A stretch of 64,000 nucleotides of DNA from Actinernus sp. WN-2022 (Eukaryota > Cnidaria > Anthozoa > Actiniaria > Actinernidae), in the NCBI GenBank assembly GCA_030867875.1, contig JAOWCC010000286.1:2356001-2420000 (forward strand). Direction: 5' to 3'. Position numbers and translations under genes: made by a program. The notes beneath the pieces were generated by a model. It had not been told where the DNA came from. It saw nothing but the letters and a program-made list of their open reading frames with translations, and searched no databases. Positions 24,111-35,447 of this stretch are shown piece after piece; positions within the stretch are counted from its first letter, which is position 1; each line of letters begins with the position of its first letter.

Positions 24111-24184
24111 ACCCCACCCTATAGAGGAGACCCATCATACCCACCCCAACCCACGGTGCGTCAGAAAAAACACTCGAGACCACC

Positions 24185-24640
24185 ATATCTAAACGCAAAC
24201 GCGCCGATGACGATGGCGACAGCGATGTCGAAGTGTCTACCACACCTCCCGTGGTGGAGAAGCAAAAGACCGAATACGTCAGTCTTCCACAAGTCACCGA
24301 GCTGCTCAATGAAGAACCTGTGGAAACGACGTACAAGAATTCTCGGCTGAGACCCTACACCCATCACAATGACTCCTGGACTCCTCTGTCCTTCGTCATT
24401 GACCCCTCCAACGATTTCCGCGATCTGACTCTACTGGAAATGCATATGGACTTTAAAGTGTTGGACTCTGCGGGGCAACCTATGGCGGGTAAAAAAGTAG
24501 CTTTGGTCAATAACTTTGCCCATGCCCAAATCGCCTCCATCGGCTTTCAGCGTCGAGGAAATAACAGACTGCTATGCGTACAAGGCCTATTTGAGAAACC
24601 TATTGAACTTCACCAAAGCCCAGAAGAAATGTACCTGCTG
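24185..24640 (+). pseudogene. major capsid protein of the Polinton-like element, 5' fragment
   Basis: The shell protein of these elements is a double jelly-roll capsid protein, related to nematode F54H12.2. The frame starts with a basic patch (KRKRADD) and an acidic stretch. TWTPLSF-like and DLTLLEMHMDF words follow where the family has its first strands. Where an initiator is expected, at 24,185-24,187, there is ATA in a good context (accacc before it). A 1-base frame change near 24,545 moves the match to another frame (ITDCYAYKAYLRNLLNF, matching the family's YPYRAYIETLL helix). Similarity stops at about 24,640, so most of the protein is missing. Confidence 0.75.
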
Positions 24641-25437
24641 TGCAAAACCCAGAACCATGAAGATGTTAATTATTCAAACTCTGCAGTATGTACCCTACCT
24701 GGCATTTGTGGTCTGCAGAAATATTAAGTGGCACTGTTCCATGGCACAAATTACATTCCACTGTGGGCATATTTGTTGTATCCTAAAATGCAAAAACAAC
24801 ATACCAGTACTTTATTGACATTCAAGCCTTGCACTCTTACAATATTGTGTGTTAAATTGGAATCCAATCTTTATTGCTTGCAATATTTGTCACTCATCCT
24901 ACATACAGGTAATGATTAATTTATTTACAATTATTGTTGTTGCTTTTACTGTTGTTGTTGTTGTAATTATTATTATTATTATTAAGCACAGAACACAAAA
25001 AATACTATTACTACTACTACTAATAATAATAGTTGCAATTAATAATAAATATTAGTATAAATAATGGAAATAATCATTTGCAATGAAGTTAATAATTCTA
25101 ATTCATATAAATAATATATAGTTAAATTATAAATTAGACACTTAGTTGTGGTGCATATAACATAATATTTGAAAAGTGGAAGATAGCCAAAATGTAACTA
25201 ATGGGTTTTAGTATGGGTAGGCAAGGACAGCTTTATAGTTTGACTTTGAGTAATGGCAATATTGTTTACTTTTCCATTCGAGTGTACATATAACATGTAC
25301 GTCTGTGTGAAAATAGGGTCAGACATCTAAAGTTTATCGATTTACCTCGAGCTGTTGTTGTGGTTCCTGATGGAATACAACTAAAGGCACCACATATATA
25401 CAGGCACTGCCAATCACTACATCCTCACGAAGCCACT
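24641..25437. other. AT-rich spacer with microsatellites
   Basis: No gene is visible. Runs of tat/taa trinucleotides and gtt repeats occur at about 24,935-25,060. The stretch joins the truncated capsid gene to the reverse-strand exons that follow. Confidence 0.5.
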
Positions 25438-26729
25438 TTATAGTATAGCCCTCAGGGCCCATTTGAATCTCTTGCCACTGCCCCCTCCCCTCCCATCGAC
25501 ATATTTCAGTTTTGGAAAAAGTTTCTCAAACTCATTTTTTAGGTAATTGTGGTTGCCATCTTTACTGCATGTATGTCTCTTTTTTCCCAACCCTTGGCAT
25601 GATAGTGCATACATCTCACTTGCAGTTGGTGAACCTGTTGCATTATTATTGAGGCAACAAAAAGTTGCAGTGAACGTGTTCCGCACAAAAAATGTGCTTG
25701 TAGATGTTCCTCTTCTTTTTGAAGTTGGCCTTGCTCCTCCTGGTCTAGTCAAAGCAGGGAATGCACGTCTGTAACACATGAAAAGACAATCGTAAATATA
25801 GTGGGTAAATTTTAAAGCATGTTTTGATACAGGTTACATTTCTGGTCATGTAAGTGCAAAAGAAAATCATTTTTTCACTTCCAAACTCTGACCTGGACCT
25901 GGTTGTTTGAAGTAAGGATAAGAGAGATCCTGGGGATGAGTCTCTAACCCCAAGGTAAACTATACAGATTGTAATTACAGATTTAGCACAATGCTATCCT
26001 AAGCATAAAGTTACCCTTGCTTCAAACAACCATGCTCTGGAGTGAAAATCGTATGATAAGGAATATACACTGTGAATAAGTGGAGGGAGGGGGTGTTGGG
26101 GGTCTCAGGAACCCCAGGAGTAGTCCCATATTTATTAATCAAATGAAAATCAAAATAAACAGAATGACACCTAATGAGGTATTTTTTACTATCATAAACC
26201 CTCCAAACAACGATAGAGCTGTGCAAAAACAAATTGCCAAATTTATCTATGAATGCGTAAAAGAAAGAAAGGAAAGGACACATAACATTTTATGTGGATT
26301 AATTGTGTACAACTTAGTACATTGACAGGTCTAAATAAAATGTGGTTATAATGTTGAAATTCATTATCTTGTTGTCTCTGTTTAATATTTCTTTAATATG
26401 CATAAGCCACACTTTTCCCCCAGTAATATTGATTTTGGTCATACCTTATATGGGGTTAGGTTAGCAATTTGATTTTTTGCTGCAAACCTTTTAACGTTTC
26501 TAGCATCCCTAACATGAAAAGAAGGGTCAAGAAAGAAATACCTGAAATTATCTGCTGCTCGAGTAGCGAAAGAACCGGGATCAGGACTGGTTATTGCACG
26601 TGCAGGAATTGTGGAAGTCGGGGAAGTGGAAGTTGAGCAATCATCAATGTTGTCGATCAAATCCTGAAGTTTCCTTTTTAAATTATCTACGGTACGAAGG
26701 TCATCACGATCACTTCCATCGGCGCTCAT
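25438..26729 (-). CDS. G2E3-like protein, N-terminal exons
   Basis: The first exon starts at an ATG at 26,727-26,729 and ends at 26,445 before gtatga (95 codons, phase 0). It encodes MSADGSDRDDLRT, a helical segment, a Ser/Thr-rich linker and FRYFFLDPSFHVRD. A second coding block, 25,768 to 25,438, follows tgtgttacag. It matches the N-terminal domain of coral G2/M-phase E3 ligase-like proteins: TFTATFCCLNN, SPTASEMYALSCQGLGKKR, then FEKLFPKLK. The two blocks do not join in phase directly, so a small exon between them is missing from my model or the gene is damaged. The second block ends in a stop without a HECT domain. A 20-bp minisatellite lies 160 bp upstream. Confidence 0.6.
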
Positions 26730-26887
26730 CTCACCAAATATAACTCGAAGAGCGTGATCGGAAATGTAATAACATATAAAAAACGGCTCTTAGTTTATGG
26801 CTTCTCTTGAACGTCGTCAAGATGGAAACCACGAGGGAAAAGCCGCGCCGTAGAGAATCATGGGAGTTGTTACCAGTGCCCATGAGC

Positions 26888-27170
26888 GCTGTGGTTGTTC
26901 GAGTTACGCTGTGGTTGTTCGAGTTACGCTGTGGTTGTTCGAGTTACGCTGTGGTTGTTCGACTTGCGCTGTGGTTGTTCGAGTTACGCTGCGGTTGTTC
27001 GACTTACGCTGCGGTTGTTCGACTTACGCTGCGGTTGTTCGACTTACGCTGCGGTTGTTCGACTTACGCTGCGGTTGTTGGACTTACGCTGTGGTTGTTG
27101 GACTTACGCTGTGGTTGTTCGACTTACGCTGTGGTTGTTCGACTTACGCTGTGGTTGTTCGACTTACGCT
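26888..27170. repeat. 20-bp minisatellite, about 14 copies
   Basis: The unit is gctgtggttgttcgagttac. Variants (gacttac for gagttac, gctgcgg for gctgtgg) are grouped in blocks, as in stepwise duplication. Since 20 is not a multiple of 3, all three forward frames stay open across the array, so the 100-136 codon frames there are artefacts. The array ends 160 bp upstream of the reverse-strand start codon at 26,729. Confidence 0.95.
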
Positions 27171-27363
27171 GTGCCGGCCCTTCAGTGTGCCTGTGCTGTT
27201 TAAGGACCGAATTTTGACCCTGATTCCGCTTTATAAGATGGGCTCTTGTTTGTAAAATTGCATTAGCTGACTGTCAATCAAATGTTTGGCTACGTGTATG
27301 GAAAACATTATCTTATGAAACAGAAAGAGCTTAGTGATCTTGTACAATTTGAGTGTTACTTAC

Positions 27364-28361
27364 CAACTACTTTCATTCCAAGTTTTGTCATCTCTACTTT
27401 GAGATTCTTGCTCAGATCCCTGATGTATTGGTCCCGAATAGAATGGTAAGGGACACATTGCACTGGAAGTGCATAAGGCTTCTCATTACGTCGCTCTTCA
27501 GAGACCATGATCACAAGGACATGAATTGCAGCTGGCTGTCATTTCGTGACACACAGGTCACGGAAGTAATGTTTCAGTTTCCTGTGACATACTTTACACC
27601 ATCTCTAACTCATACTTTACACTTTACACCATCTCTAACTCGTGGGCTAGTTGGGTCTCGGTAAGGCAAAAGGTTGTCCAGTCTTGAACTGCTGCAAAAG
27701 AGTTTTGAAGTCCACTGTTTCCCAGCAAAGGTACATCAACATGGATTGGGATGTGTTTGGTGTAATTAAACTTTGCCTGGTACACTTCATCTGACTTTAC
27801 CAGGCCATCTGCAAGGAAAGTCCAAGGAATATGCTGCCGAGCGAATGCACTGCTCAAAAACGTCACGGGTATCTCCATGCTGACCATATCCAAAGAAGCC
27901 ACTCGTTCAACCATATCCATGATTTGAGAGGATTCGCACACGAAGAAACGGCGCTCAACATCAGTCACGTTCTCAACCTTACACCTCTTTTCTTCAATTT
28001 CTGAATCGCTATCAGCCAGGCTACCAGAAACATCTAGGTCAACATCATACTCGTCATCTGAGGAGTCTTGACTGCCAGCTGAGGACTCAGATGACTTTTG
28101 TGGCTGATCAAAATCCGCATCGTTCAGTTTTTCTTCGTCTGGTTTTTCGTATAATGTGTTTTTCCAGGCGACACAAATTGCAGCTCCTTGTTAGTGGGAT
28201 ATTCCCTAACTTCGGTCCTCCATTTCGCAGGCAAAACAATATCTTGTCTGGATCCAATCCCTCTACCTCTTTTCTGGACACCTTTCTTTGACTTTTCCGT
28301 TTGAATTAGCCTTTTTTTAGCTTTAGGATAGCCGCTTTCGCTTCCCCTTTGGCGGCGCCAT
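27364..28361 (-). pseudogene. decayed gene of a coral-expanded family
   Basis: The reverse strand starts at an ATG at 28,359-28,361 (MAPPKGKRKR) and then stops. A later frame gives TNKELQFVSPGKTHYTKNQ. After a shift in an A-run it gives an acidic Ser-rich stretch (SSESSAGSQDSSDDEYD) and a longer open block to about 27,627 with IPWTFLADGLVKSDEVY. A 30-bp direct duplication at about 27,590-27,640 adds a stop. A third block, ending EMTKLGMKVVG at 27,364, precedes a perfect gtaagt donor. The order (basic start, ELQFV-P motif, acidic linker) is familiar from uncharacterised coral proteins, but the function is unknown. At least three breaks make it a pseudogene. Confidence 0.55.
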
Positions 28362-28701
28362 TACATTACTGAAATCGGAGCTAAATCCAGCATGGGTGGA
28401 AGTGGAAAGTACCTCACGCCTTCTATGACATCATGCCTTGACAATGGATAAACAAACGTAAACAAATCCAACCTATATATGGGGGGAGGGGTGCTAAACA
28501 ATACTTTTAGAGGCCTCGGTACATCTATCCAGTGTAATTTCATCCAAGATGGCCGACACGGAGAAGAAACACAATTTCATTTCAGATTCTGCAGGAAAAT
28601 GTGGCATGAAGAGCTAAAATTAATTTTTGACATTTGGTATCAGTCCCTTCCACAGCTTCGAAATGGCTAATACAGTTAATTATCTAAAAAATATTGTCCA
28701 A

Positions 28702-28704
<3 letters not shown>

Positions 28705-28732
<28 letters not shown>
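28705..28732. repeat. AT dinucleotide repeat
   Basis: An uninterrupted AT repeat of about 14 units lies here. Confidence 0.95.
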
Positions 28733-28736
<4 letters not shown>

Positions 28737-28758
28737 CAGCCCAGGCCTGGTCTCATAA

Positions 28759-30183
28759 TTAGAATTGCACTGGTACCCAGTAAATGATGAATTCTGCAGT
28801 TCGTTGTATGTGAAAATCAGAGGCCATCTTTTCAACTGCTTCTTTAACATCTGTGATTTCTGCAACAATTCTTTCCAATTTTCCCTGAAATATTTTAAAC
28901 ATCGGGTATTGAGTACATATGAAATTTGTTAGACCCGAAAATAACCCACCATGTTGTGTTGCACTGATATTCAATACAAATACATATATAATGTTATCTG
29001 TTAATTGATATATATACAAGAAAGGCTCATTCCAGGGTCTACAATTGCAATTGGCACTATTAACGAGATTATTAAGATGTGAAACGGTCCCCTAGTGATA
29101 ACAATGACAGTTTGGATATAAGCTTGAAACTCCCCTTTGGGTGTCCAATAAGCAAATCCAGATCTTCCTGTGATCCACTTGCTCCTTCCTCAGACTCAGT
29201 AGCTGTACTTTTTGCATCCTATAAAAGTTAATTATTATATCTAGAAAACTAATTAAACCCTATTACCAGGGAACTGAAATTTTTAAACAAAATTTGTTCA
29301 GGCATTTCAGGGTCGGCTATATAGCCTAAAGACATTCATTTCTCCCTTAAGGGGGTGGTCGTTTATTATCTGAGGGGGGCCGGCCAAATTGCTGGGGGTC
29401 ATTTTTGAAATTCACCCTCTTTTTTTTTGGGGGGGGGGGACTTTTTGAAAATATTGAAGTTATACTGGGGATCATTTTAAATTTATTTCCTACTGGAGTG
29501 ACCAAAAAACCCTAATTTCATCTAGGGGCCTGTAATGAGGGGTAGGGGTCATTTTCATACGCTGCACATTGGCGTGGGGCCGGTCAAATTCACAAGTGTT
29601 GGTTTGCATGGGAGGTGAGACCAACCAACCGAGCCAAAACTGCCGGGCCCCTTCACAGATAATAAACGACCAACCCCTAACTATTAAATTGCCAGGCAAA
29701 ATATTTATATTTGACACAACATACTGGTCATGCATGGGGCAGCAATCCCCTTTTTTTGCACACATGTGACTGTAGCAGACAACAACTACAACCAATTGCA
29801 TTGTTCAAAAACAAACCATTCCAATTACAATGGTATTTGAGCCAATTGCGTTGTGCCAAGTATACATATACATGTACATATGATGTGGTTTCCCTTTCTT
29901 GCACTTTTCCACATTTGTGCCTTTGGGTTTTTGAGGATCTTCAGTTTTCTTACTTTGATTCGGTGTATTTTCAGAATTTGAGGAGCCTTTACGCATTGTT
30001 TGTGGGGCATTCAAATCAGCTGCCTTGACAGGTTTGGGGGAGGTCTAGTCAGAGAATTTATTAGCTTTTCAGCATATTTCTTTGAACCTAAACAAGAATT
30101 CCAAACAAGCATTCCAAACTCTTGCAAGTACCACTCTGGTAACAGGGCTTTTGTTGGAATATTGTACTTTAGTATATACCACA
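28759..30183 (-). other. coding-like reverse-strand segments, unknown gene
   Basis: Three segments look like exons. 28,884 to 28,759 follows aaaatatttcag and reads GKLERIVAEITDVKEAVEKM, a coiled-coil-like helix. From 29,218 downwards, after aacttttatag, comes DAKSTATESEEGASGSQEDL and then DLLIGHPKG. From about 30,183 to 29,830 it reads LPEWYLQEFGMLVWNSCLGS, then a Pro/Lys-rich stretch (KKTEDPQKPKG) in another frame after one missing base in a C-run at about 30,050. Together they may be one gene with a frameshift. I do not recognise it. Confidence 0.35.
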
Positions 30184-30209
30184 CAAGTGAATAGTGCTTT
30201 TCGCACAAT

Positions 30210-31030
30210 CTTGGCTACAAGATTGGCTACTCCGGAGGTGAATATCCTTTGCTATTGACATCCGAGCGAAGCAGCCATCACCTCGTGCGAGGTTTTGTCC
30301 ATATGTTGCAGGCTATTTACGTGTGTGGTATATACTAAAACAGTTATTTATATCAGTGTTGGTGTTTGCGGTGAGATAAATATCCATCACTATTTACCTT
30401 CACATCGGTGAATAATTGTTCAATATATCTGACTTTTTTTAGCTAGGTTATTTACATTTTGTTAAGGAGTTTGAAACCATAATGAAATAGAAAGCAATCA
30501 TACCTGCGTTCTGTCATGTTGAAAATCAGTTTTAAAAATATTTGGTCATTAAAATCCGCCGTCCGAGGACAATCTCTGCCCGTGCGCTCTTATATTATTT
30601 TTGCTCGACTTTAAGTTGCAATGTTTAATTACCATACAAAAATCAGCTGTACACTCAGCCCCCCCCCCCCCCCCCCCCGGCAAGAAAAAACAACAACATA
30701 AATAGTGAATCTTCCCTAATTAGACCTAAAGCTGTTTACAGTTGTTTGCTATTAATCTGAAACGATCATTGGTTCTTTAGTCGCACAACGACAGGGAAAA
30801 TAAAGACTAACTATTGATTGTCTACAATCTCAACAACCATGCTCTGTTATATGCCTCCGTTTGAAATGTACCTAGTGGTCTATTATGAATGTTCTTATTG
30901 TGGTCCAGTTCTGTTGCTCTGTACTGCTCTCGCCAGGTATTCCTTAACTTGTGAATAGGTGTTGATACTATAGTTACCATCCTCTTGAAGTGGCAAGAAA
31001 GTGGACCTCAAAACATGCAGAAAATATATT
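30210..31030. other. no gene seen
   Basis: AT-rich sequence with a run of 20 C at 30,659-30,678. No coding or RNA feature is supported. Confidence 0.45.
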
Positions 31031-31307
31031 TCAATTTCTATTTATCTTTATTTATTAAGTTTACTCCGTTATTACAAATACTATAATACTACAAGTTTAT
31101 AATATGGGCAGGAAAGAGGAAAGGACAAGAAAACGGAGAGGGGAATATCAAAAAGTACCCAAGGCACCATTCGAGGGATATTCCCCAGCTAAGACTAGGT
31201 ATAATATAATATTACTATTTACAATGTACTCACTGATCCCATAAATAACTTTACAAATTATTTGTGGAGAAGGACTATTAAAAATAAAAAAGGTAAAACT
31301 ATTGCAA

Positions 31308-31700
31308 AATCTCCTTAATTAAAAATGACATAACCTTATGTTTTAAGCTAGATAAGCTTATGGCCTCTCTTATATTATCTGGTAAACTATTCCATTCATT
31401 AATTATTCGTCCAAAAAATATATTTAAAAACATTTGTTCTACTATGAACATGATTCAGGTCAAGCGAGTCATTAGTTCTTAATTTACATTTCTATCTTTG
31501 CAGAAAGATAGCTTATTGTCGATGTCAATATTATAATGCCATTAATTAAATTGAATAAAAATACCACGTCCCTTGTGAATCTCCTATCAGCTAAGCTCTG
31601 TAAGTTTAGCTCCTCTGTACGGCTTCTAATCTGTTAATATAGAGGCTGTGATTGAATCCAAATGTTCTCTGTTAATCTTGCCAGTAGTATAGTAGGGCAA
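31308..31700 (-). pseudogene. non-LTR reverse transcriptase, C-terminal tail
   Basis: The reverse strand gives INIDIDNKLSFCKDR, then, after a shift, CKLRTNDSLDLNHVHSRTN, then FKYIFFGRIINEWNSLPDNI and SLSSLKHKVMSFL. This is the standard end of CR1/L2-type non-LTR polymerases (F---I-EWN-LP--I---S-L--FK). The stop is at about 31,308, and an A/T-rich 3' tail runs on to about 31,030. Frameshifts show it is dead. Confidence 0.8.
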
Positions 31701-31829
31701 GTATGGAGCACGGGTACTTGACTATTCATGAGCTCATGCCCATATATGGTCATACCGGAAACACGTGATGCGAAACGGTTTCGCGGCGAAAAAAAACTGA
31801 ACTAGGGCCATTGTTTATGAATTAATAAA

Positions 31830-32476
31830 ATAAAAGCAAGACATAGACGTTAGGCTAGGAACCGTTGCTTCATGCTTACACCATGATTGGACTGATTCAA
31901 CTTCTCGCCCAGTCAGTCTTATTTTGCTGTGCTTACCACCCACGCATTTCTCAGACTTCAAATGCAAAGTTTTGTTGGGAAGAGCTTGATAAAACAAGCC
32001 AAATTCATCAGCATTGAAAATGTCTTCAAGCTTGTAGTTGGAAATAATTGTTGGCAGAGTTGTCTCGTCCCAAGATGCGGTCATTTGAGGGGTACATGAC
32101 TTTCCTTCTCCAGCAACAGTCTTAAACGTGACAGTGTGTCTTTTTTCCAACGGTCAAGCCAGCCATTGGAACCCATAAAATATTCAATCTGGAGCTCTTT
32201 CGCAAATAGAACTGCCTTCTCTTTAAGCAACGTACCGCTAACTGGAACATTTCGCTCTCTTGCATTCATAAACCACTTGTATATCGCTTTATCTAAAGAT
32301 TCAAAACTTGCGCCTTTCAGCTTCAGTGTCTTTGGACTTTTACCATTCTCGAAAGCAGCTGAAATCTTCTCTTTGCTCTTCGCTACGCCCTTCTCGATAT
32401 CTTTGAGAGCTTTGTATTGCTCCTCCAAAGATTTAGTAGCAATCTTACGCTTGAGAGACTTGTCCGACATTTCCAA
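31830..32476 (-). pseudogene. Tigger/pogo-type transposase fragment
   Basis: Tigger elements encode CENP-B-related transposases with paired helix-turn-helix domains and a DDE/D core. The frame from 32,476 reads MSDKSLKRKIATKSLEEQYK (first HTH). It continues ALDKAIYKWFMNARERN-like sequence and ends GSNGWLDRWKK (second HTH, with the conserved W-RWKKRH). A frame change at about 32,145 leads to DIFNADEFGLFYQALPNKT, the NADE-GLF--LP catalytic block with the first Asp, and KIRLTG. The protein then ends, so the second and third catalytic residues are gone. A pogo-type terminus lies at 33,174. Confidence 0.85.
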
Positions 32477-32698
32477 GCATTATTGTTGAAATTCCTCAAT
32501 AAAAGCGTACTGCATGATGCGGGTTTTCACTGCAATAACCGGAAACAATGGACAAACTAAATCATAAGGGTCTTTGTACAATTTTACAAGGTGTGAAAGT
32601 GACCGTCAAAGGAACATCCGGTTTGACTGTAAAACACTACAGTCCGGTATTAAAATAGCATTTGAGAGCTGCTTGGAGCTGCAACTTGACGTTACCTA

Positions 32699-32856
32699 AT
32701 GGCTTCCGTGCAAACGTCTGAAAATATCGTCTTTTACAACCTGGATTCTTTTATCAAAGGATATCATGTGTACCAAGAATTTTGGTCCCCGCAGCTTCTC
32801 GAGGAGCTAAACGCTGTACCAGAACCAAGCAATAGTGTCGACACGTTTTATGTAAC
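32699..32856 (+). CDS. first exon of a HIRAN-like coral family gene
   Basis: ATG at 32,699 opens 53 codons, followed by an exact donor (ac|gtaaaa) at 32,857. The words SFIKGYHVYQEFWSPQLLEE and NAVPEPSNSVDTF match the first exon of a family common in corals, in which IKGYH-Y---W-P--GE is followed by EP-N--D-YAV and a HIRAN-type fold. Without a splice the frame stops at 32,858-32,860. I find no second exon downstream, where a pogo-type terminus begins instead. It may be an orphan exon. Confidence 0.55.
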
Positions 32857-32909
32857 GTAAAACCAAGAAACTAGAGAAGTTAACACAAATAATACATGCT
32901 GCTTCAAAA

Positions 32910-33174
32910 TAAATTCCATGTTCTGAAGTACGTTTTGTCTCGTTACGTCTTGATAAACGAGGTTCGAGTTCTCGAGGGTAAAATTATAAAGAAAATGACC
33001 TGAAGGGAAACAAAAATTGCTTCGAGTTAGCGGGAGGTTCGAGTTATCGAGGGTTCGAGTTACGGAGAGTAAAATTACATTGAATGTATGACGCAAATCC
33101 AGGGGAAATCAATTTTGGTTCGAGTTAGCGCGAGCTTCGAGTTACCGACGGTTCGAGTTATCGGGATTCAACTG
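32910..33174. mobile_element. pogo/Tigger-type terminus or MITE fragment
   Basis: Several copies of ttcgagtta and gttcgagttatcg lie at 32,950-33,165, and the block ends ttatcgggattcaactg at 33,174, followed by TA. Read from outside, that is cagttgaatcccgataactc, a terminus typical of pogo-like elements. No matching opposite end is visible, so the element is truncated or its other end has decayed. The left limit is approximate. Confidence 0.6.
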
Positions 33175-33186
33175 TATATACTTACC

Positions 33187-33762
33187 AGATGATTCTGCCT
33201 CGAGATCCGATAAATTGCGTTCAAGTTCGAGGGCCAAAAACGCCTGTTCCGTTTCACGGAGTGCCTGACAAAAAGCATTAAAGGGCTCATCTTGTTTCAT
33301 GTCGTCTTTACTGTGTCCTTAATGATGTTCTTTGACTTGTCATTGTATTTTTTTATCACCCATTTTTTTTACACTGGCTGCCACTTTCCGGTGTTCCTTT
33401 GAATGCATCACGGAATATGCTCCGAATGCAAATTTGTCATCATCAACATAGAGAGTTAGACACTTTTCTGTTTTGCACTCTTTGTTGAGTAAGTGAAATG
33501 ACTCCAACTTCAATACTGTCTTTGTTCTGGAGGCTGGCTTAACAAATTTTCCTGCATTCAGAAGTTGCTCAATAGACACCGAAGCTGGGTAGCTTTGTGG
33601 AACCTCTGATGCTTTTGTTGGCGCAGCAGGTTCACTTGTGAGCTTTGCACACTTGGCAGGCATATGGTGTACCTCATTATCACTACCAGCTGACATTGGC
33701 AAACTTTTGTGTTGCTCATCTTCATCTTGTTCTAAATTGGCCACAAATCTAACAAGGTATAC
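33187..33762 (-). pseudogene. unknown coding fragment with frame breaks
   Basis: After an acceptor at 33,763 (tgttag) the reverse strand reads VYLVRFVANLEQDEDEQHKS. It continues 134 codons with IEQLLNAGKFVKPASRTKTV and LTLYVDDDKFAFGAYSVMHS, then stops at 33,340. A further open block from 33,300 (MKQDEPFNAFCQALRETEQA) ends at 33,187 before a perfect gtaagt. The 40-bp gap between them contains A-runs, and in a third frame it reads KKYNDKSKNIIKDTVKT. One protein broken by two indels is more likely than two genes. Family and function are unknown. Confidence 0.45.
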
Positions 33763-35240
33763 CTAACAAAAGACCCAATGAAATAATATTAGATACCATG
33801 CTCCAGGAAAAAGAGATAAAAACAATAATTAAAGAAACTGTATTCTCATTTCGATGGTGGGCATTCCATATCATATCTCTAATATTTTAACCAATATCAC
33901 ATTTCCTATAATTTCCATCTGAAAATCCCGTATCTTTGATCCTTGGTTTAATTTTTTGTATTGGGAGCAATCCGGAAATTTGAAATAAACTGAGGCATGC
34001 ACGTCTTTTAAAATCCAAAAGATAACATTGCCTCTGACAATGCCCAACCCGGGGCTGACCTGTTACAGCAAATGCACCACCCTGGGGGAGACAAAGTTGT
34101 AAAATGCCAGACAAATGCCCGGGGAAGGGGCATGAGTGCGCTTGGAATTGACAGGGCCATTATATGTTGAGGGCAGAGAGGGGTTTATGTCATGAAAGAG
34201 AACATAAACTACTGTAAATTGCCCTCATAACTATTCCTACGTATATTGAGACTTAGGTAACTGTGATGGCAATAGTCAATAGCCTGGATTCCGGTTTCCA
34301 AAATAGAATTTTGCGTGATTCCGGATTCAAACCCTATGGCGGATTCCAGTCAAACTTTCGTGGGTTCCGGAGTAACTTACATTTGTCGAGACTACGCTGG
34401 CAGTTCCGTTTTTAAAGTAAATACATTTTCTTTATTTTTGTTAGGATCTTCTCTATTAATGTATATTATACCGATGAAATCAATTTGATGCAGTTGGCAT
34501 TACCTTGTCTTTGCGGTGAGGAATCTGGTTTATGTTCGTACACGATCACCCCTTGTTTGACACCAGCACATCGCACGAGTGTGCCGGATAGTCAAAGTGT
34601 TCCGCACAGGCAATCTTAAGGTTTTCTAGCGTTAAATCATCATTGGAAAACTCGACGAATTCTCACGGTTGTACCGGTCGATACGTTTGCTTAGTGTCAG
34701 GCTCGGCTGTAAGCCGTTGTACGACAATCTCGCTTGGAGTCGTTCCTTTAGCACCTTTGCGGGGTCGTGTTGTTTGCTGCGTTCTTTTGTTGAACATTTT
34801 TGCTTTAAGGTTCTTCCATACTTGGTTCATTTTTGGTGGCATCGCGGACCAAAGACTTATAATCTAACACCTCTTAGTCTTGGGACTTCTTGTAAGTTCG
34901 CTGGTGGAAGGGAAGCCACTTCATACAAATGCCGGGACATGTCCTTATTTGGGGTCACGTGTGTGTCTACCACTACCCTGGTTCCAGAGGCCACAGTGAC
35001 CGACATAACCGAGTGGACCTGGGTTCGACAGCTGGATGTGGCCTCTGGGCTAATTGGGCCAAAGTCTCACTTTCATGGGTGCATAATCTATACTAGAAAT
35101 CTCATTGGATGATCGCACCAACAGGTTTTGTAGGCATTCGTCATTGGTTAACGGACCTAAACCGGTTAGATTTTGAAAACAGAGTTTCAGCTGTCACTTT
35201 AGTTTGTCTCCATGCCGTGCAGATAAGAGTTTATTTTTAT
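33763..35240. other. no supported gene
   Basis: Open frames at 34,643-35,112 lack homology and splice signals. The last part may be the 5' region of the helicase-like exon at 35,241. Confidence 0.4.
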
Positions 35241-35447
35241 ATGGCGGCTGCAAACTTCGAACTGGCATGCAAGAAGGCAAGAAGTTTTGCGTTGAAAAGC
35301 TTCCCAAACGTCAACATTTTAAAAGAAATCCAAAAAGAAGCAATTATTAGCTGTGTGAAACTACGAGATGCCATTGCTGTCCCACCAACAGGCTACGGGA
35401 AGTCTTTCATTTTTCAGCTTATTCCGATCACAACGGCTCAGTCAAAT
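35241..35447 (+). CDS. RecQ-like helicase, N-terminal exon
   Basis: RecQ helicases unwind DNA using ATP. ATG at 35,241 opens MAAANFELACKKARSFALKS. A Q-motif-like stretch (LKEIQKEAI) and AIAVPPTGYGKSFIFQLIP, with the Walker A core PTGYGKS, follow. A donor gtaaat follows at 35,448; without splicing the frame stops at 35,457-35,459. The remaining helicase motifs are not found in the following kilobases. Many such truncated RecQ-like copies occur in cnidarian genomes. A reverse-strand open frame (35,438-35,662, ending KVEVCVNHKFTFD) overlaps its end and may be a separate exon. Confidence 0.6.

Noticed and set aside
26807..27255. Three overlapping forward proteins rich in VVRLTLWLF-type repeats
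   Set aside because: They are the same 20-bp minisatellite read in three frames; the period explains the open frames.
34669..35112. A 147-codon forward gene upstream of the helicase-like exon
   Set aside because: It has no domain, no splice signal and no family resemblance. It is probably a chance frame.
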